From Burkholderiales bacterium (GTDB lineage Bacteria > Pseudomonadota > Gammaproteobacteria > Burkholderiales > Burkholderiaceae_C), in NCBI GenBank assembly GCA_029268225.1, contig JAJUGJ010000004.1, positions 124,001-188,000 on the forward strand: a DNA stretch of 64,000 nt, given 5' to 3'. The translations under genes and the position numbers were made by a program. The notes under the pieces were generated by a model. That model did not search any database. It was not told the origin of the DNA and saw only the letters and a list, made by a program, of their open reading frames with translations. Below, one piece after another: positions 9,864-18,846 of the stretch (position 1 is its first letter; every line of letters begins with the position of its first letter).

Positions 9864-10886
9864 TCAGAAGGCGTGACGGACGCCAACAGCCACAGTGGTT
9901 TGGTTCTCGTCTGCATCAGCATCGATGGTGGTCAGACCAGCGTAAGCGCTCGTGCGCTTGGACAGGCTGTGGTGGTAAGCCAGCGAGAATTGCTTGACCT
10001 TGACATCTTCCAGCTTGACCTGACCGTAGGCCACGTGCACGCCACCGGCTTGGGTCACAGGCACGATCGCGCCGATTTGCCAAGCCTTGGCAGTTGCGGA
10101 ACCCAGATCGTCCGAGAACTTGTCTTGACCGTATTGAGCAAAGCCCTTGGCCACGCCGAAGTCATAGGAAGCACCCAGCAACCAAGCGCGTTGACGCAGA
10201 TCGGCGGCTTCAGCCGTGCTGGTGGAGCGGACGTCGCCGTACACGGCGGACAGACCCAGGGCACCGGCGCTGTAGTTCACGCTGGCAGCCGTGGCGCCAC
10301 CGTTGACGTTACCGGAGTTGCCTTCGCGGGCGCTGTGCTGAGCCGCGAAAGTCAGGCCACCGTAGTTGTTCGACTCGTAGCCGATGGCGTTCTGCCAGCT
10401 GCCGAACAGATTGCTAGCATCGCTGCCCGAGAGAGCCGACACGACACCGCCAGCAATGCCGCTCAGAGTCAGCACAGGCGACAGCACCGAGGTACCGAAG
10501 GGGTTGTAGGCAGCTTGAGCGGTCTTGAACAGGCTTTCTTGGTTACCCAGCTTGACGGTACCGAAGTCGCCGGCCAGACCGATGTAGGCGTTCTTGCCCC
10601 AGAAGTTGCCGTCCACGGAGCCAGTGTCCACGTTGACAAAGCTTTCCAGCTTGAACACAGCCTTCAGGCCGCCGCCCAGATCTTCTTGACCCTTCAGGCC
10701 GAAGAAGCTTTCGGTCAGGATCGAAGACTCAACACCAGTCACCGAGTTGTCGGTGAAACCGACGTTCTTGGTGTGAGCAACCGCCACGTCCAGGTTACCG
10801 TACAGGGTCACGCTCGATTGAGCTTGAGCCGACACAGCCAGGGTAGCCAGAGCTGCAACAGCGATCAGATTCTTCTTAGCGAACAT
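9864..10886 (-). CDS. Gram-negative porin, copy 3
   Basis: A 340-residue porin with signal peptide MFAKKNLIAVAALATLAVSA cleaved before QSSVTLYGNLDVAVAH. It has the family segments FFGLKGQEDLGGGLKAVFKLESF and AYIGLAGDFGTVKLGNQ and ends VAVGVRHAF. The ATG at 10886 follows AAGGAGAACCTGA. It is closest in style to the abundant general porins of Comamonadaceae. With copies 1 and 2 it forms a head-to-tail array, each member with its own control signals. Confidence 0.95.
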   Translation of the reverse strand: MFAKKNLIAVAALATLAVSAQAQSSVTLYGNLDVAVAHTKNVGFTDNSVTGVESSILTESFFGLKGQEDLGGGLKAVFKLESFVNVDTGSVDGNFWGKNAYIGLAGDFGTVKLGNQESLFKTAQAAYNPFGTSVLSPVLTLSGIAGGVVSALSGSDASNLFGSWQNAIGYESNNYGGLTFAAQHSAREGNSGNVNGGATAASVNYSAGALGLSAVYGDVRSTSTAEAADLRQRAWLLGASYDFGVAKGFAQYGQDKFSDDLGSATAKAWQIGAIVPVTQAGGVHVAYGQVKLEDVKVKQFSLAYHHSLSKRTSAYAGLTTIDADADENQTTVAVGVRHAF

Positions 10887-10982
10887 TCAGGTTCTCCTTT
10901 GATTCAGGGATTCATCAGCACGCGCTTGGTGCGTAGTCACGCCATGTTGGGGCGCAAGCCGAAGCTGATGGGCTGATTCTGC

Positions 10983-11010
10983 ACAGTAAACGCGCATCGG
11001 GCCAAGCCAA
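10983..11010 (-). promoter_or_regulatory. Putative promoter for porin copy 3
   Basis: Minus-strand TTGGCT (11010-11005), 16-bp spacer, TACTGT (10988-10983), about 100 nt upstream of the ATG. The 211-bp gap to recQ holds nothing else recognisable. Confidence 0.35.
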
Positions 11011-11097
11011 CTCCGGACAAATCGGGCAACTCCCCCTAGGGAAGGATTGAAAAACCCGCTTTTTCGTTGCCACGCAGCAACACATTTGAGCAAAGAC

Positions 11098-12996
11098 TCA
11101 AGGTTTCAGGACGCGCAGGATCTGTTCGCCATACGCCTGTAACTTTTTGACGCCCACCCCGCTGATCTGCGCCAACTCCCCCAGTGTCTGAGGTGCCACG
11201 CGGGCCATGTCGGCCAAAGTAGCGTCATTGAAAACGATGTACGCCGGGAGGTTGTGCTCGCGGGCCACCTCGGCACGCCAGGCGCGCAAATCAACGAACC
11301 GTGCCAGGGCGTCGCCTTGCAGGTCGGCCGGTGCCGCGGGCTTGCCAGCGCCTTTACCTGCCTTGCCACGCCGCGGGGCCTCAGCCGCTTCACGCAAGGT
11401 CAGTTGCACATCGCCCTTCAGTACGGCGCGGGCGCTGTCAGTCAGGGCAAGCGTGTTGTATTCGCCCTCGGCCACCACATGTCCCAAGGCGATCAGTTGA
11501 CGCAGCACGGCACGCCACTGGTTTTCGGACAGGTCAGCCCCCACGCCGAAGGTGCTCAAGCTTTGGTGACCGTACTGCTGGACCTTGTCGGTCTCCTTGC
11601 CTCGCAAGACATCGATCAGGTGACCTGCGCCGAAGCGTTGCTGCCCGTGCTGCCAGAAACGGTAGATGCAACTGAGCAGCTTGCGAGCCGCCTGGGTGCC
11701 GTCCCAGGTCGCGGGAGGATGCAGGCAGTTGTCGCAGTTACCGCACGGCTGACTGACCTCGCCGAAGTAGCTCAGCAGGCGCACGCGGCGGCAGTCGTGG
11801 GCTTCCGCCAGGGCCAGCAGGGCATCGAGCTTGCCGCGCTGGATGCGCTTGAAGTCGTCCGAAGCCGGGCTTTCGTCGATCATGCGGCGCTGGTTGACCA
11901 CATCGGCCAGGCCATAGGTGAGCCAGGCATCGGCCTCACCGCCGTCGCGCCCGGCACGCCCGGTCTCCTGGTAATAGCCTTCGATGTTCTTGGGCAGGTC
12001 CAGGTGAGCGACGAAGCGCACATCGGGCTTATCGATGCCCATGCCGAACGCGACCGTGGCGACCATGACCAGGCCGTCTTCGCGCAGGAAGCGGTCTTGA
12101 TGGCGCTGGCGCACCTTGGCATCCAGGCCAGCGTGGTACGGCAAGGCCGAGATGCCTTGCTGCACCAACCACTCTGCGGTTTCCTCCACCTTGCGGCGGC
12201 TCTGGCAGTAGACGATGCCTGCATCGCCATCGTGCTCGTCTCGGATGAAACGCAGCAACTGTTGGCGCGGGTTGTCTTTTTCGACCAGGGTGTAGCGGAT
12301 GTTGGGTCGGTCGAAGCTGCTGATGAAGACGCGGGCGTCCTGCAGTTGCAGTCGCTCGATCATGTCGGCGCGGGTCTGGTCGTCGGCCGTGGCGGTCAGG
12401 GCCAGGCGTGGCACGTCGGGGAAGCGCTCGTGCAGCACGCTGAGCTGTAGGTAGTCTTCGCGAAAGTCGTGGCCCCACTGACTGACGCAGTGCGCCTCGT
12501 CGATGGCGAACAGGCTGAGCAGGCCGCGCTCGTGCAGATTGGCCAGTTGCGCCTGGAAGCGCAGGTTGGTGACGCGCTCGGGGGCGGCGTAGAGCATCAC
12601 CATGCGCCCAGCCATCATCTCGCGCTCAATGCGCTGGGTGTCTTCCAGGCTGAGGGTGCTGTTCAGAAAGGCCGCGTGCACGCCCACCTCTTCGAGCGCA
12701 CCGACCTGGTCGTGCATCAGGGCGATCAGAGGCGAAACGACAACGGTGACGCCCAGGCCCGCGCGATGACGGGCGATGGCAGGCACCTGATAACAAAGGC
12801 TTTTGCCGCCCCCGGTCGGCATCAGCACCAGGGCGTCTTGCCCGGCGGTGACGTGCTCGACGATGGCCTGCTGCTGTCCACGGAAGGCCGTGTAGCCGAA
12901 CACCTCTTGCAGGATGGCCAGCGGCGAGCGGGAGGAGGCGTCGGAAACAGGCGGCACGGGGGCGGTCACAGGTAGAAAGAAAGGCCGGCAAGGCAA
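11098..12996 (-). CDS. recQ: ATP-dependent DNA helicase RecQ
   Basis: A 3'-5' DNA helicase for recombination and fork repair. In order it shows: motif [16 protein letters not shown], the DEAH box [16 protein letters not shown], helicase C motifs [17 protein letters not shown] and [30 protein letters not shown], the RecQ zinc-binding cysteines (LLSYFGE...CGNCDNC), a winged-helix RQC region, and a C-terminal HRDC domain ([20 protein letters not shown]). The start is uncertain: a TTG at 12996 gives 632 residues and a GTG at 12969 gives 623. It is the last gene of an amidotransferase-thioesterase-recQ cluster on the minus strand. Confidence 0.95.
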   Translation of the reverse strand: MPCRPFFLPVTAPVPPVSDASSRSPLAILQEVFGYTAFRGQQQAIVEHVTAGQDALVLMPTGGGKSLCYQVPAIARHRAGLGVTVVVSPLIALMHDQVGALEEVGVHAAFLNSTLSLEDTQRIEREMMAGRMVMLYAAPERVTNLRFQAQLANLHERGLLSLFAIDEAHCVSQWGHDFREDYLQLSVLHERFPDVPRLALTATADDQTRADMIERLQLQDARVFISSFDRPNIRYTLVEKDNPRQQLLRFIRDEHDGDAGIVYCQSRRKVEETAEWLVQQGISALPYHAGLDAKVRQRHQDRFLREDGLVMVATVAFGMGIDKPDVRFVAHLDLPKNIEGYYQETGRAGRDGGEADAWLTYGLADVVNQRRMIDESPASDDFKRIQRGKLDALLALAEAHDCRRVRLLSYFGEVSQPCGNCDNCLHPPATWDGTQAARKLLSCIYRFWQHGQQRFGAGHLIDVLRGKETDKVQQYGHQSLSTFGVGADLSENQWRAVLRQLIALGHVVAEGEYNTLALTDSARAVLKGDVQLTLREAAEAPRRGKAGKGAGKPAAPADLQGDALARFVDLRAWRAEVAREHNLPAYIVFNDATLADMARVAPQTLGELAQISGVGVKKLQAYGEQILRVLKP

Positions 12997-13049
12997 ACCG
13001 GTATTGTGATGGCTCCCGCCCTGCCCCGCTCCTTCTTCCGGGCGCCCTC

Positions 13050-13505
13050 TTAAGCGTGGTCCGGCACCACGGCGCCGGTGTACGCGGCGATGAAGGCCGA
13101 TGGCATGCGCCTGACCTTGCCTTCAGCGATGTCCACGCAGACGAATTCGGAGCGGCCGCGGAACACGGTGAGCCCATCGTCTTCACGGATGAACTGATAG
13201 TGCCGCTGCAGCGTCAGCTTGTCGGCGCGGGTCAGCCAGGTGCCGAGCACGATGCGCTCGCCCAGCCGTGTGGCGGCCAGGTAGTTGAGCTCGTGCTGGC
13301 GCACGACCATGCCATGGCCCAAGGCCTCGTATTCCTGGGGGCCGAGTCCCAAAGCCGCGGAGTGCGCCCAGGCGATGTCTTCGAGCCACTGCAGGTAGAC
13401 CACGTTGTTGGTGTGGCGCATGACATCAATGTGCTGCGGCTGCACGGTCACGTTCAGGGTGTAGGGCGGCTGGGGACGGTCCCAGTTCAAGGTCTCGGCG
13501 CTCAT
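13050..13505 (-). CDS. Acyl-CoA thioesterase (4HBT hot-dog fold)
   Basis: A 151-residue single hot-dog protein. [22 protein letters not shown] is the 4-hydroxybenzoyl-CoA thioesterase/YbgC signature; the position of the usual catalytic Asp is covered by the ID of HIDVM. These enzymes hydrolyse acyl-CoA or acyl-carrier thioesters in the cytoplasm, and the exact acyl group cannot be told from sequence. Its ATG overlaps the stop of the upstream amidotransferase gene in an ATGA junction, so translation is coupled; recQ starts about 50 bp downstream. Confidence 0.88.
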   Translation of the reverse strand: MSAETLNWDRPQPPYTLNVTVQPQHIDVMRHTNNVVYLQWLEDIAWAHSAALGLGPQEYEALGHGMVVRQHELNYLAATRLGERIVLGTWLTRADKLTLQRHYQFIREDDGLTVFRGRSEFVCVDIAEGKVRRMPSAFIAAYTGAVVPDHA

Positions 13506-14266
13506 GAACTTGAGTCTACCGGCTGCCCACCCACGAAGGCGAGCAGCTGTCCCTTGTACATGGCCACCCAGTCTTCGTTGAGGGTCAGCGGCTGGGTGGC
13601 CACCAGCGCCACACGGTCACCGGCTTGGGTGTGTTCGGCGAAGTTCACTTCCATGTCCTGGTCCTGCAGGCGGGCGTGGCCGAAGGGGTGCTGGCGCAAC
13701 AGGTAGTGCAGGTGGGTGGAGCAATGTACCCACAGGGCCTCTCCCTGGCTGAGCATGAAATTGAAGGTGCCGTGGCGGGCCACCTGCGGCACCAGTTCGC
13801 CCAGCGTGTGGTTCAGTTCGGTGACAGAGGGCATGGAGGCGTGGCTCTTGGCCAGCTCCTGCATGAGCCAGCAAAAGGCCCGCTCGCTGTCGGTGTCGCC
13901 CACGGGTTTGAAGGTGGCGTGCAGCTTGGGGTGGAAGTCGACCAGGTTGCCGTTGTGGGCGAACACCCAGTAACGCCCCCACAGTTCACGCACGAAGGGG
14001 TGACAGTTTTCGAGCGAGACCTGCCCCTGGGTGGCCTTGCGGATGTGGGCGATGGTGTTGAGGCTCTTGATGGGATAGTGCTTGACCAGCTCGGCCACAG
14101 GCGATGACACGGCGGCCTGGTGATCGACGAACAGGCGCACACCCCGCCCCTCGAAGAAAGCGATGCCAAAGCCATCGGCGTGTTCGGTGGCACGTGTGGC
14201 AAAGCCCGAGAAGCTGAAAACGATGTCGGTGGGCGTGTTGCTGTTCATGCCCAGCAGCTCACACAT
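13502..14266 (-). CDS. Class II glutamine amidotransferase (YafJ-like)
   Basis: A 254-residue N-terminal-nucleophile amidohydrolase. The mature protein begins MCELLGMNSN, with Cys2 as nucleophile after Met removal, followed by HADGFGIAFFEG, IAHIRKATQG and FAHNGNLVDF, the glutamine-binding motifs of the GATase_6 family. There is no synthase domain, so it is a stand-alone amidotransferase whose acceptor is unknown. The start at 14266 was chosen because Cys must be residue 2. It leads the thioesterase-recQ cluster and is divergent from ssb. Confidence 0.9.
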   Translation of the reverse strand: MCELLGMNSNTPTDIVFSFSGFATRATEHADGFGIAFFEGRGVRLFVDHQAAVSSPVAELVKHYPIKSLNTIAHIRKATQGQVSLENCHPFVRELWGRYWVFAHNGNLVDFHPKLHATFKPVGDTDSERAFCWLMQELAKSHASMPSVTELNHTLGELVPQVARHGTFNFMLSQGEALWVHCSTHLHYLLRQHPFGHARLQDQDMEVNFAEHTQAGDRVALVATQPLTLNEDWVAMYKGQLLAFVGGQPVDSSS

Positions 14267-14344
14267 GGCGAAATCCTGCAAGAAAAAGGGGGATGGCACG
14301 AAGGATACCAAGCTCACCTGAAGGGGTGCCCTCTTCCTGAGGAC

Positions 14345-14372
14345 TGGACAGGTCGAGGTCAGCGGTCATAAT
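14345..14372 (+). promoter_or_regulatory. Putative ssb promoter
   Basis: TGGACA (14345-14350), 16-bp spacer, CATAAT (14367-14372), about 50 nt before the ssb ATG. No LexA box was recognised. Confidence 0.5.
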
Positions 14373-14430
14373 CGCCGGGCTAACTAACGGCACCCTTTTT
14401 AACCAACCATCACCCATCAGGAATCAGGCC

Positions 14431-14949
14431 ATGGCCTCCATCAACAAAGTCATCCTCATCGGCAACCTGGGCCGCGACCCCGAAGTGCGTTACACCCCCA
14501 GCGGCGCGGCCGTGTGCAACGTGTCGGTGGCGACCACCCGCAACTGGAAAGACAAGAACAGCGGCGACAAGGTCGAGGAGACCGAATGGCACCGTGTCGT
14601 GTTTTACGACCGCCTGGCCGAAATCGCAGGCGAGTACCTGAAGAAGGGCCGCCCCGTGTACGTGGAAGGCCGCCTCAAGACCCGCAAGTGGCAGGACAAG
14701 GACGGCAAGGACAACTACACCACCGAAATCGTGGCCGAGCAGATGCAACTGCTGGGCGGCCGTGAGAGCAGCGGCGGCGGTGGCTACGGTGGCGGCCAAG
14801 GCGGCAACCCCGAAGACTACAGCCAGGAAGCGCCATCGGCACCGAGCCGTCCAGCGGCTCGACCAAGCGCCGCACCGCGTCCGGCGCCAGCCCCCGCGCC
14901 CAAGTCGTCGACAGGCTTCGACGACATGGACGACGACATTCCGTTCTGA
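14431..14949 (+). CDS. ssb: Single-stranded DNA-binding protein
   Basis: A 172-residue SSB. The OB fold spans about residues 1-110 ([57 protein letters not shown]). It is followed by a Gly-rich then Pro/Ala-rich flexible linker and the acidic tip DDMDDDIPF, which recruits replication and repair partners. It binds ssDNA as a tetramer during replication, recombination and repair. An intrinsic terminator closes the gene, so it is monocistronic. The gene is divergent from the amidotransferase-recQ cluster. Confidence 0.97.
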   Translation: MASINKVILIGNLGRDPEVRYTPSGAAVCNVSVATTRNWKDKNSGDKVEETEWHRVVFYDRLAEIAGEYLKKGRPVYVEGRLKTRKWQDKDGKDNYTTEIVAEQMQLLGGRESSGGGGYGGGQGGNPEDYSQEAPSAPSRPAARPSAAPRPAPAPAPKSSTGFDDMDDDIPF

Positions 14950-14995
14950 TTTGAACAGTGCCTCCGCGCATCCCTCAAGCGATGTGCGCCGGTCC

Positions 14996-15027
14996 GCCCG
15001 ATGGCCTCTGGCCTTCGGGCTTTTTTT
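14996..15027 (+). terminator. Intrinsic terminator after ssb
   Basis: Stem GCCCGA (14996-15001) with TCGGGC (15015-15020), with GGCC/GGCC inner pairing, then seven T. It ends just before the convergent DUF962 gene. Confidence 0.85.
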
Positions 15028-15039
15028 GCGCCTGAAACG

Positions 15040-15342
15040 TCAGAAGCGCAGCTTGCCGGTCAACGTCTGCCAAAACATCACCCAATCCCCCATCAGGCTG
15101 TAGAGAGGGTAGGTGAAGGTGGCCGGGCGGTTGCGCTCGAAAAAGAAATGCCCCACCCAGGCGAAACCGTAACCCAGCAAAGGCAAGGCCCACAACCAGA
15201 GCCAATTGCCCGTCGTGATCGCCGAGAACAGCACGATCAGCACCAGCCACGAGCCCACGAAGTGCAGGCGGCGGCAAGTGCGGTTGGCATGCTGAGACAG
15301 ATAGAAAGGATAAAAGTCGCGAAACGAGGTGTAGCGGCTCAT
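15040..15342 (-). CDS. DUF962 / Mpo1-like membrane protein
   Basis: A 100-residue protein with two or three membrane helices and the DUF962 pattern: RYTSFRDFYPFYLSQHANRTCRRLHFVGS, then GHFFFERNRPATFTYPLYSLMGDWVMF (motifs cited in parts). Yeast Mpo1, a distant relative, is an Fe2+-dependent dioxygenase acting on 2-hydroxy fatty acids; whether the bacterial form does this is unknown. The His residues of the two motifs are present. The start is the ATG at 15342. It follows mtnN on the same strand with a 63-bp gap. Confidence 0.85.
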   Translation of the reverse strand: MSRYTSFRDFYPFYLSQHANRTCRRLHFVGSWLVLIVLFSAITTGNWLWLWALPLLGYGFAWVGHFFFERNRPATFTYPLYSLMGDWVMFWQTLTGKLRF

Positions 15343-15405
15343 GACGGCTCCTGCGCCTGATGCGGTGCGCACAGCATGCCGCAGCACGCCGCTGCGCTCC
15401 ATTCG

Positions 15406-16191
15406 TCAAGACCCGCGGTCCGGTCGCAGCAGGGCTTCGATCATGACCAGAGCGTAGCGACAGGCCACCGCGCGCACAAAGCGCGGGAAATCGATGTGCG
15501 CCGACTCATCTGCACGATCGGAAATGGTGCGCAGCACCACATACGGTGTGTCAAAGTCGTGGCAGACTTGGGCCACGGCGGCCCCCTCCATCTCAACGGC
15601 CAGCACGCCTGGCAAGTGATGGCGCAAGGTGTCGCAGTCAGCTGCCGCGTTGACAAACTGGTCCCCACTGGCAATGAGGCCACGATGGACGCGAGGCAAC
15701 CCCAGGCCCAGCGAAGCGAGGTGCACATCCTTCAGCGGACCATTGACGCTCAAAGCCTGTGGGCTCAGGGCTTCAGACACCACCTCGTGGACGCGGGCAG
15801 TGAGGTCGACTGGAGGGTGCAGGTGGCTGACGCCCAGGCCGGGCAGTTCATAGCGGGGAAACAGCGGAGACGCGTCCATGTCGTGCTGCACGAGCGCATC
15901 GGCCACGACCACATCCCCCACCCTCACATCCGGTCCCAGGCCACCCGCCACGCCGGTGAAGATGATCTGGCGACACGCCATCTCGGTGAGCAACACGGTG
16001 GTGGTGGTGGCCGCAGCCACTTTGCCGATGCGCGACAGCACGGCCACGATGTCACGCCCTTGCAGATGACCCACCCAAAAGGTGCGGCCAGCCCGCTCGA
16101 TCGCCTGGGCATCGGGCATGGCATCCAGCAAGGATTGGAGTTCTTCAGGCAGGGCGGCGATCACGCCAATGCGGCCAGGGGTCGACAACAT
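15406..16191 (-). CDS. mtnN: 5'-methylthioadenosine/S-adenosylhomocysteine nucleosidase
   Basis: Removes adenine from MTA and SAH, recycling SAM by-products. The 261-residue protein starts [17 protein letters not shown] (catalytic Glu in the PEE segment) and has [24 protein letters not shown], the substrate-ribose motif [12 protein letters not shown] and the catalytic Asp in [10 protein letters not shown]. It is slightly longer than the ~230-residue E. coli enzyme because of an insertion around residues 130-150. It is divergent from purT, with the promoters in the 100-bp gap. Confidence 0.94.
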   Translation of the reverse strand: MLSTPGRIGVIAALPEELQSLLDAMPDAQAIERAGRTFWVGHLQGRDIVAVLSRIGKVAAATTTTVLLTEMACRQIIFTGVAGGLGPDVRVGDVVVADALVQHDMDASPLFPRYELPGLGVSHLHPPVDLTARVHEVVSEALSPQALSVNGPLKDVHLASLGLGLPRVHRGLIASGDQFVNAAADCDTLRHHLPGVLAVEMEGAAVAQVCHDFDTPYVVLRTISDRADESAHIDFPRFVRAVACRYALVMIEALLRPDRGS

Positions 16192-16292
16192 GGAAAATGG
16201 CAGTTGACTGGAACCCCGCCATCATCGCTGCTTTCACGCCCGCGTGGCCTTTTGCCACCCATACCCTCATTTTTGACCGACAGGAATCGCCC

Positions 16293-17546
16293 ATGTCCAA
16301 CGCCCTTCAGTCTCTCCCCCTGGGTACGCCTTTGTCGCCCTCTGCCGCCCGCGTCATGCTGCTGGGTTCGGGCGAGTTGGGCAAGGAGGTGCTGATTGCC
16401 CTGCAGCGTCTGGGCGTCGAAACCATCGCGGTGGACCGCTATGACCACGCGCCGGGACAACAGGTGGCGCATCACGCCCGCACGATCACGATGAGTGACC
16501 CGGTGCAATTGCGTGCGCTGATTGAAGCCGAACGCCCGCATCTGGTGGTGCCCGAGATCGAGGCGATTGCCACGCCTGAGCTCGAAGAGTTGGAAGCCGC
16601 CGGCGTGGTGCGGGTGATCCCCACCGCACGCGCAGCCCGACTGACCATGGACCGCGAGGGCATCCGCCGGCTGGCCGCCGAGACGCTCGGCTTGCCGACC
16701 AGTCCCTACCGTTTCTGCGACTCTCTGGCCGAGTTGCAGGCGGCCATCGAGGGCAGCGACGGCCAGGCTGCCATTGGCTACCCCTGCATCGTCAAGCCGG
16801 TGATGAGCTCTTCGGGCAAAGGACAGAGCAAGATCGACACGCCCGCCGACGTGGCGGCTGCCTGGGACTACGCGATGGCCGGCGGGCGAGTGAGCCATGG
16901 TCGGGTCATTGTGGAAGGCTTCATCGATTTCGATTACGAGATCACGCAGCTGACCGTGCGCGCCGCAGGGCGTGACGCCTCATCGAACCAGGTCACGACG
17001 CATTTTTGCGAGCCGATCGGCCACCTGCAGGTCAGCGGAGATTACGTGGAGAGCTGGCAGCCTCATCCCATGAGCCCGGCCGCCTTGCAACGCGCCCGTG
17101 ACATTGCCCGCGCCGTGACCGACAACCTGGGCGGACAGGGCCTGTTCGGGGTAGAGCTCTTCGTCAAGGGGGACATGGTGTGGTTCAGCGAAGTGAGCCC
17201 ACGTCCACATGACACGGGGCTGGTCACGCTGAGCACCCAGACGCAAAGCGAGTTCGAATTGCACGCACGGGCCATCCTGGGGCTGCCCGTGGACACCACC
17301 TTGCGAGCACCTGGCGCCTCGGCGGTGATCTATGGCGGCGTGGACGCCCAGGACGTGGTGTTCGAGGGCGTGGCCGAAGCCCTGGCCGAAGTTGGCACCG
17401 ATGTACGCCTGTTTGGCAAGCCTGAAAGCTTCGTGAAGCGACGCATGGGGGTGGCCCTGGCCACGGCCCATGACATCGATCAAGCCCGTGCCAAGGCCCG
17501 TCTGGCGGCCAGCCGGGTCCGCGTGAAAGCGGCGCAACCGGTGTGA
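16293..17546 (+). CDS. purT: Formate-dependent GAR transformylase 2
   Basis: Uses ATP and formate to formylate glycinamide ribonucleotide, an alternative to folate-dependent PurN in purine synthesis. The 417-residue ATP-grasp protein begins near [13 protein letters not shown] and has [25 protein letters not shown] (ATP-grasp loop), [25 protein letters not shown] (metal-binding Glu residues), and ends in the small C-domain [17 protein letters not shown]. The ATG at 16293 was chosen over the far-upstream frame start because it follows AGGAATCGCCC and matches the family N-terminus. Confidence 0.96.
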   Translation: MSNALQSLPLGTPLSPSAARVMLLGSGELGKEVLIALQRLGVETIAVDRYDHAPGQQVAHHARTITMSDPVQLRALIEAERPHLVVPEIEAIATPELEELEAAGVVRVIPTARAARLTMDREGIRRLAAETLGLPTSPYRFCDSLAELQAAIEGSDGQAAIGYPCIVKPVMSSSGKGQSKIDTPADVAAAWDYAMAGGRVSHGRVIVEGFIDFDYEITQLTVRAAGRDASSNQVTTHFCEPIGHLQVSGDYVESWQPHPMSPAALQRARDIARAVTDNLGGQGLFGVELFVKGDMVWFSEVSPRPHDTGLVTLSTQTQSEFELHARAILGLPVDTTLRAPGASAVIYGGVDAQDVVFEGVAEALAEVGTDVRLFGKPESFVKRRMGVALATAHDIDQARAKARLAASRVRVKAAQPV

Positions 17547-17557
17547 CGCTTCGGCCC

Positions 17558-18331
17558 TCAGGCCGGTTTCACGGGGGGCGAAGCCATGAAGTCGATGGTT
17601 TGCATCAAGGCGGGATCGATGGACCCAGCCTTGCTCAACAACGCAGCGATGTCGAGGATCTCGATCTCGGCGTAACGCAGGGCCAGCACGCGCTCGCGCT
17701 CCATGGCGCGCAAGAGCTTGTTGATGGTCTGGCGTGAGACACCCAGCATGCGCGCAAGGTAGGCCTGCGGCAAGCGCACATGGCGACGCGCCGCCCCTTG
17801 CGTGGCCTGGCCGAAATTGGTGACCGAGAACAACAGGCGACGCGCCAACTGCTGCTCCAGCGAGAGGCTGGCGTTGTCTTCCAGCGCAGTGAGCAGCAAG
17901 CGCAACTTGCCGCAGGCCAGCCGCGCCAGGTCACGCCAGTGCTGGGGATGCAGATCCAGCCAGGCTTCCAGCAAGGGACGTGAGACGACCAACACGGTCG
18001 AGGCGATGTCGGCCACGGCATCCTGGCTGCGCGGCAACTGGTCGATGAGGGCGATTTCACCAAACCAGTGATAGGGCTCGGCGTACAACATCAATCGGGG
18101 GCTCCCGTCGACCGGATTGACCGACCCCAGACGCAAGGCTCCCGCGACCACACAACACAGCGCCTCAGGCGGCCCGCCGCGGCTGAAAAGGCTCTCGCCG
18201 GCCTGCAAGTACACCAGACGCGACCGCGCCACCAGCGCCTCCTGGAATGCCGCAGGACAGCTGGCAAACCACAGGTGCGTCTGGAGAGCCGGCAAGAGGC
18301 TGGCGGGGGTGGGCTCCGAACGCGGTTTCAT
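17558..18331 (-). CDS. Crp/Fnr-family transcriptional regulator
   Basis: A 257-residue regulator. The N-terminal cyclic-nucleotide-binding-like beta-roll covers about residues 20-140 (LQAGESLFSRGGPPEALCCVVAGALRLG, cited in part). A long dimer helix follows, then an HTH of the Crp type (LPQAYLARMLGVSRQTINKL). It lacks the Cys cluster of Fnr, so it is not an oxygen-sensing Fnr, and the beta-roll PRSQDA region is not a clear cAMP-binding arginine/serine site. Ligand and targets are unknown. It faces the HigA-like gene across a 148-bp gap, which is a possible shared control region. Confidence 0.9.
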   Translation of the reverse strand: MKPRSEPTPASLLPALQTHLWFASCPAAFQEALVARSRLVYLQAGESLFSRGGPPEALCCVVAGALRLGSVNPVDGSPRLMLYAEPYHWFGEIALIDQLPRSQDAVADIASTVLVVSRPLLEAWLDLHPQHWRDLARLACGKLRLLLTALEDNASLSLEQQLARRLLFSVTNFGQATQGAARRHVRLPQAYLARMLGVSRQTINKLLRAMERERVLALRYAEIEILDIAALLSKAGSIDPALMQTIDFMASPPVKPA

Positions 18332-18479
18332 GGGGTGGTCATCGTTGATGAATCCGAGATTTTCGGACGAATTTCAGCCGAGTTAGATGGGGCACATCAA
18401 ATTGTCTCGAAATTGACAAACATGCAAGGGAAAACCCCATACGATCCGCTGCGTAACGATTTGAACCCACTCAGCCCTC

Positions 18480-18797
18480 ATGACGACCACACCAGCTGCC
18501 CACCCCGGTGCCATCCTGCGCACGCAGTTCATGGAGCCCTATGGTCTGTCGGCCAGCGGCTTGGCCATTCGCCTGCATGTGCCCGCCCCCCGCGTCAACG
18601 ACATCGTGCGTGAGCGTCGCGGCATCAGCCCGGACTCGGCCTTGCGCCTGGCACGTTATTTCGGCACCACGCCGCAGTACTGGATGGACCTGCAAACCGC
18701 CTATGACCTGCGCGTGGCCGCCGAACTGGCGGGCGAGCAGATCCGACGTGAAGTGGCACCTGCGGACGCCATGCCCACCGCCTTGAAGGCTGCGTGA
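18480..18797 (+). CDS. HigA-family antitoxin-like DNA-binding protein
   Basis: A 105-residue protein with the HigA/VapI pattern: HPGAILRTQFMEPYGLSASGLA, an HTH around VPAPRVNDIVRERRGISPD, then SALRLARYFGTTPQYWMDLQ. In classical systems HigA neutralises the HigB RNase and represses the operon. No HigB-sized frame lies in the 148 bp upstream or downstream before the convergent amn gene, so it appears solitary and may act only as a regulator. The upstream stretch contains TTGACA at 18413 but no well-spaced -10. Confidence 0.88.
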   Translation: MTTTPAAHPGAILRTQFMEPYGLSASGLAIRLHVPAPRVNDIVRERRGISPDSALRLARYFGTTPQYWMDLQTAYDLRVAAELAGEQIRREVAPADAMPTALKAA

Positions 18798-18846
18798 TCG
18801 CCAGGGCCAACCTGACGGGCGACCGTGCCACGTCAGGTCATCGGCC

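Noticed and set aside
8525-9997. 490-residue frame on the plus strand opposite porin copy 2
   Set aside because: Shadow frame: the porin on the other strand has a signal peptide, motifs and terminator.
18413-18445. TTGACA ... TACGAT as promoter of the HigA-like gene
   Set aside because: The spacer is 21 bp, too long for a standard sigma-70 promoter.
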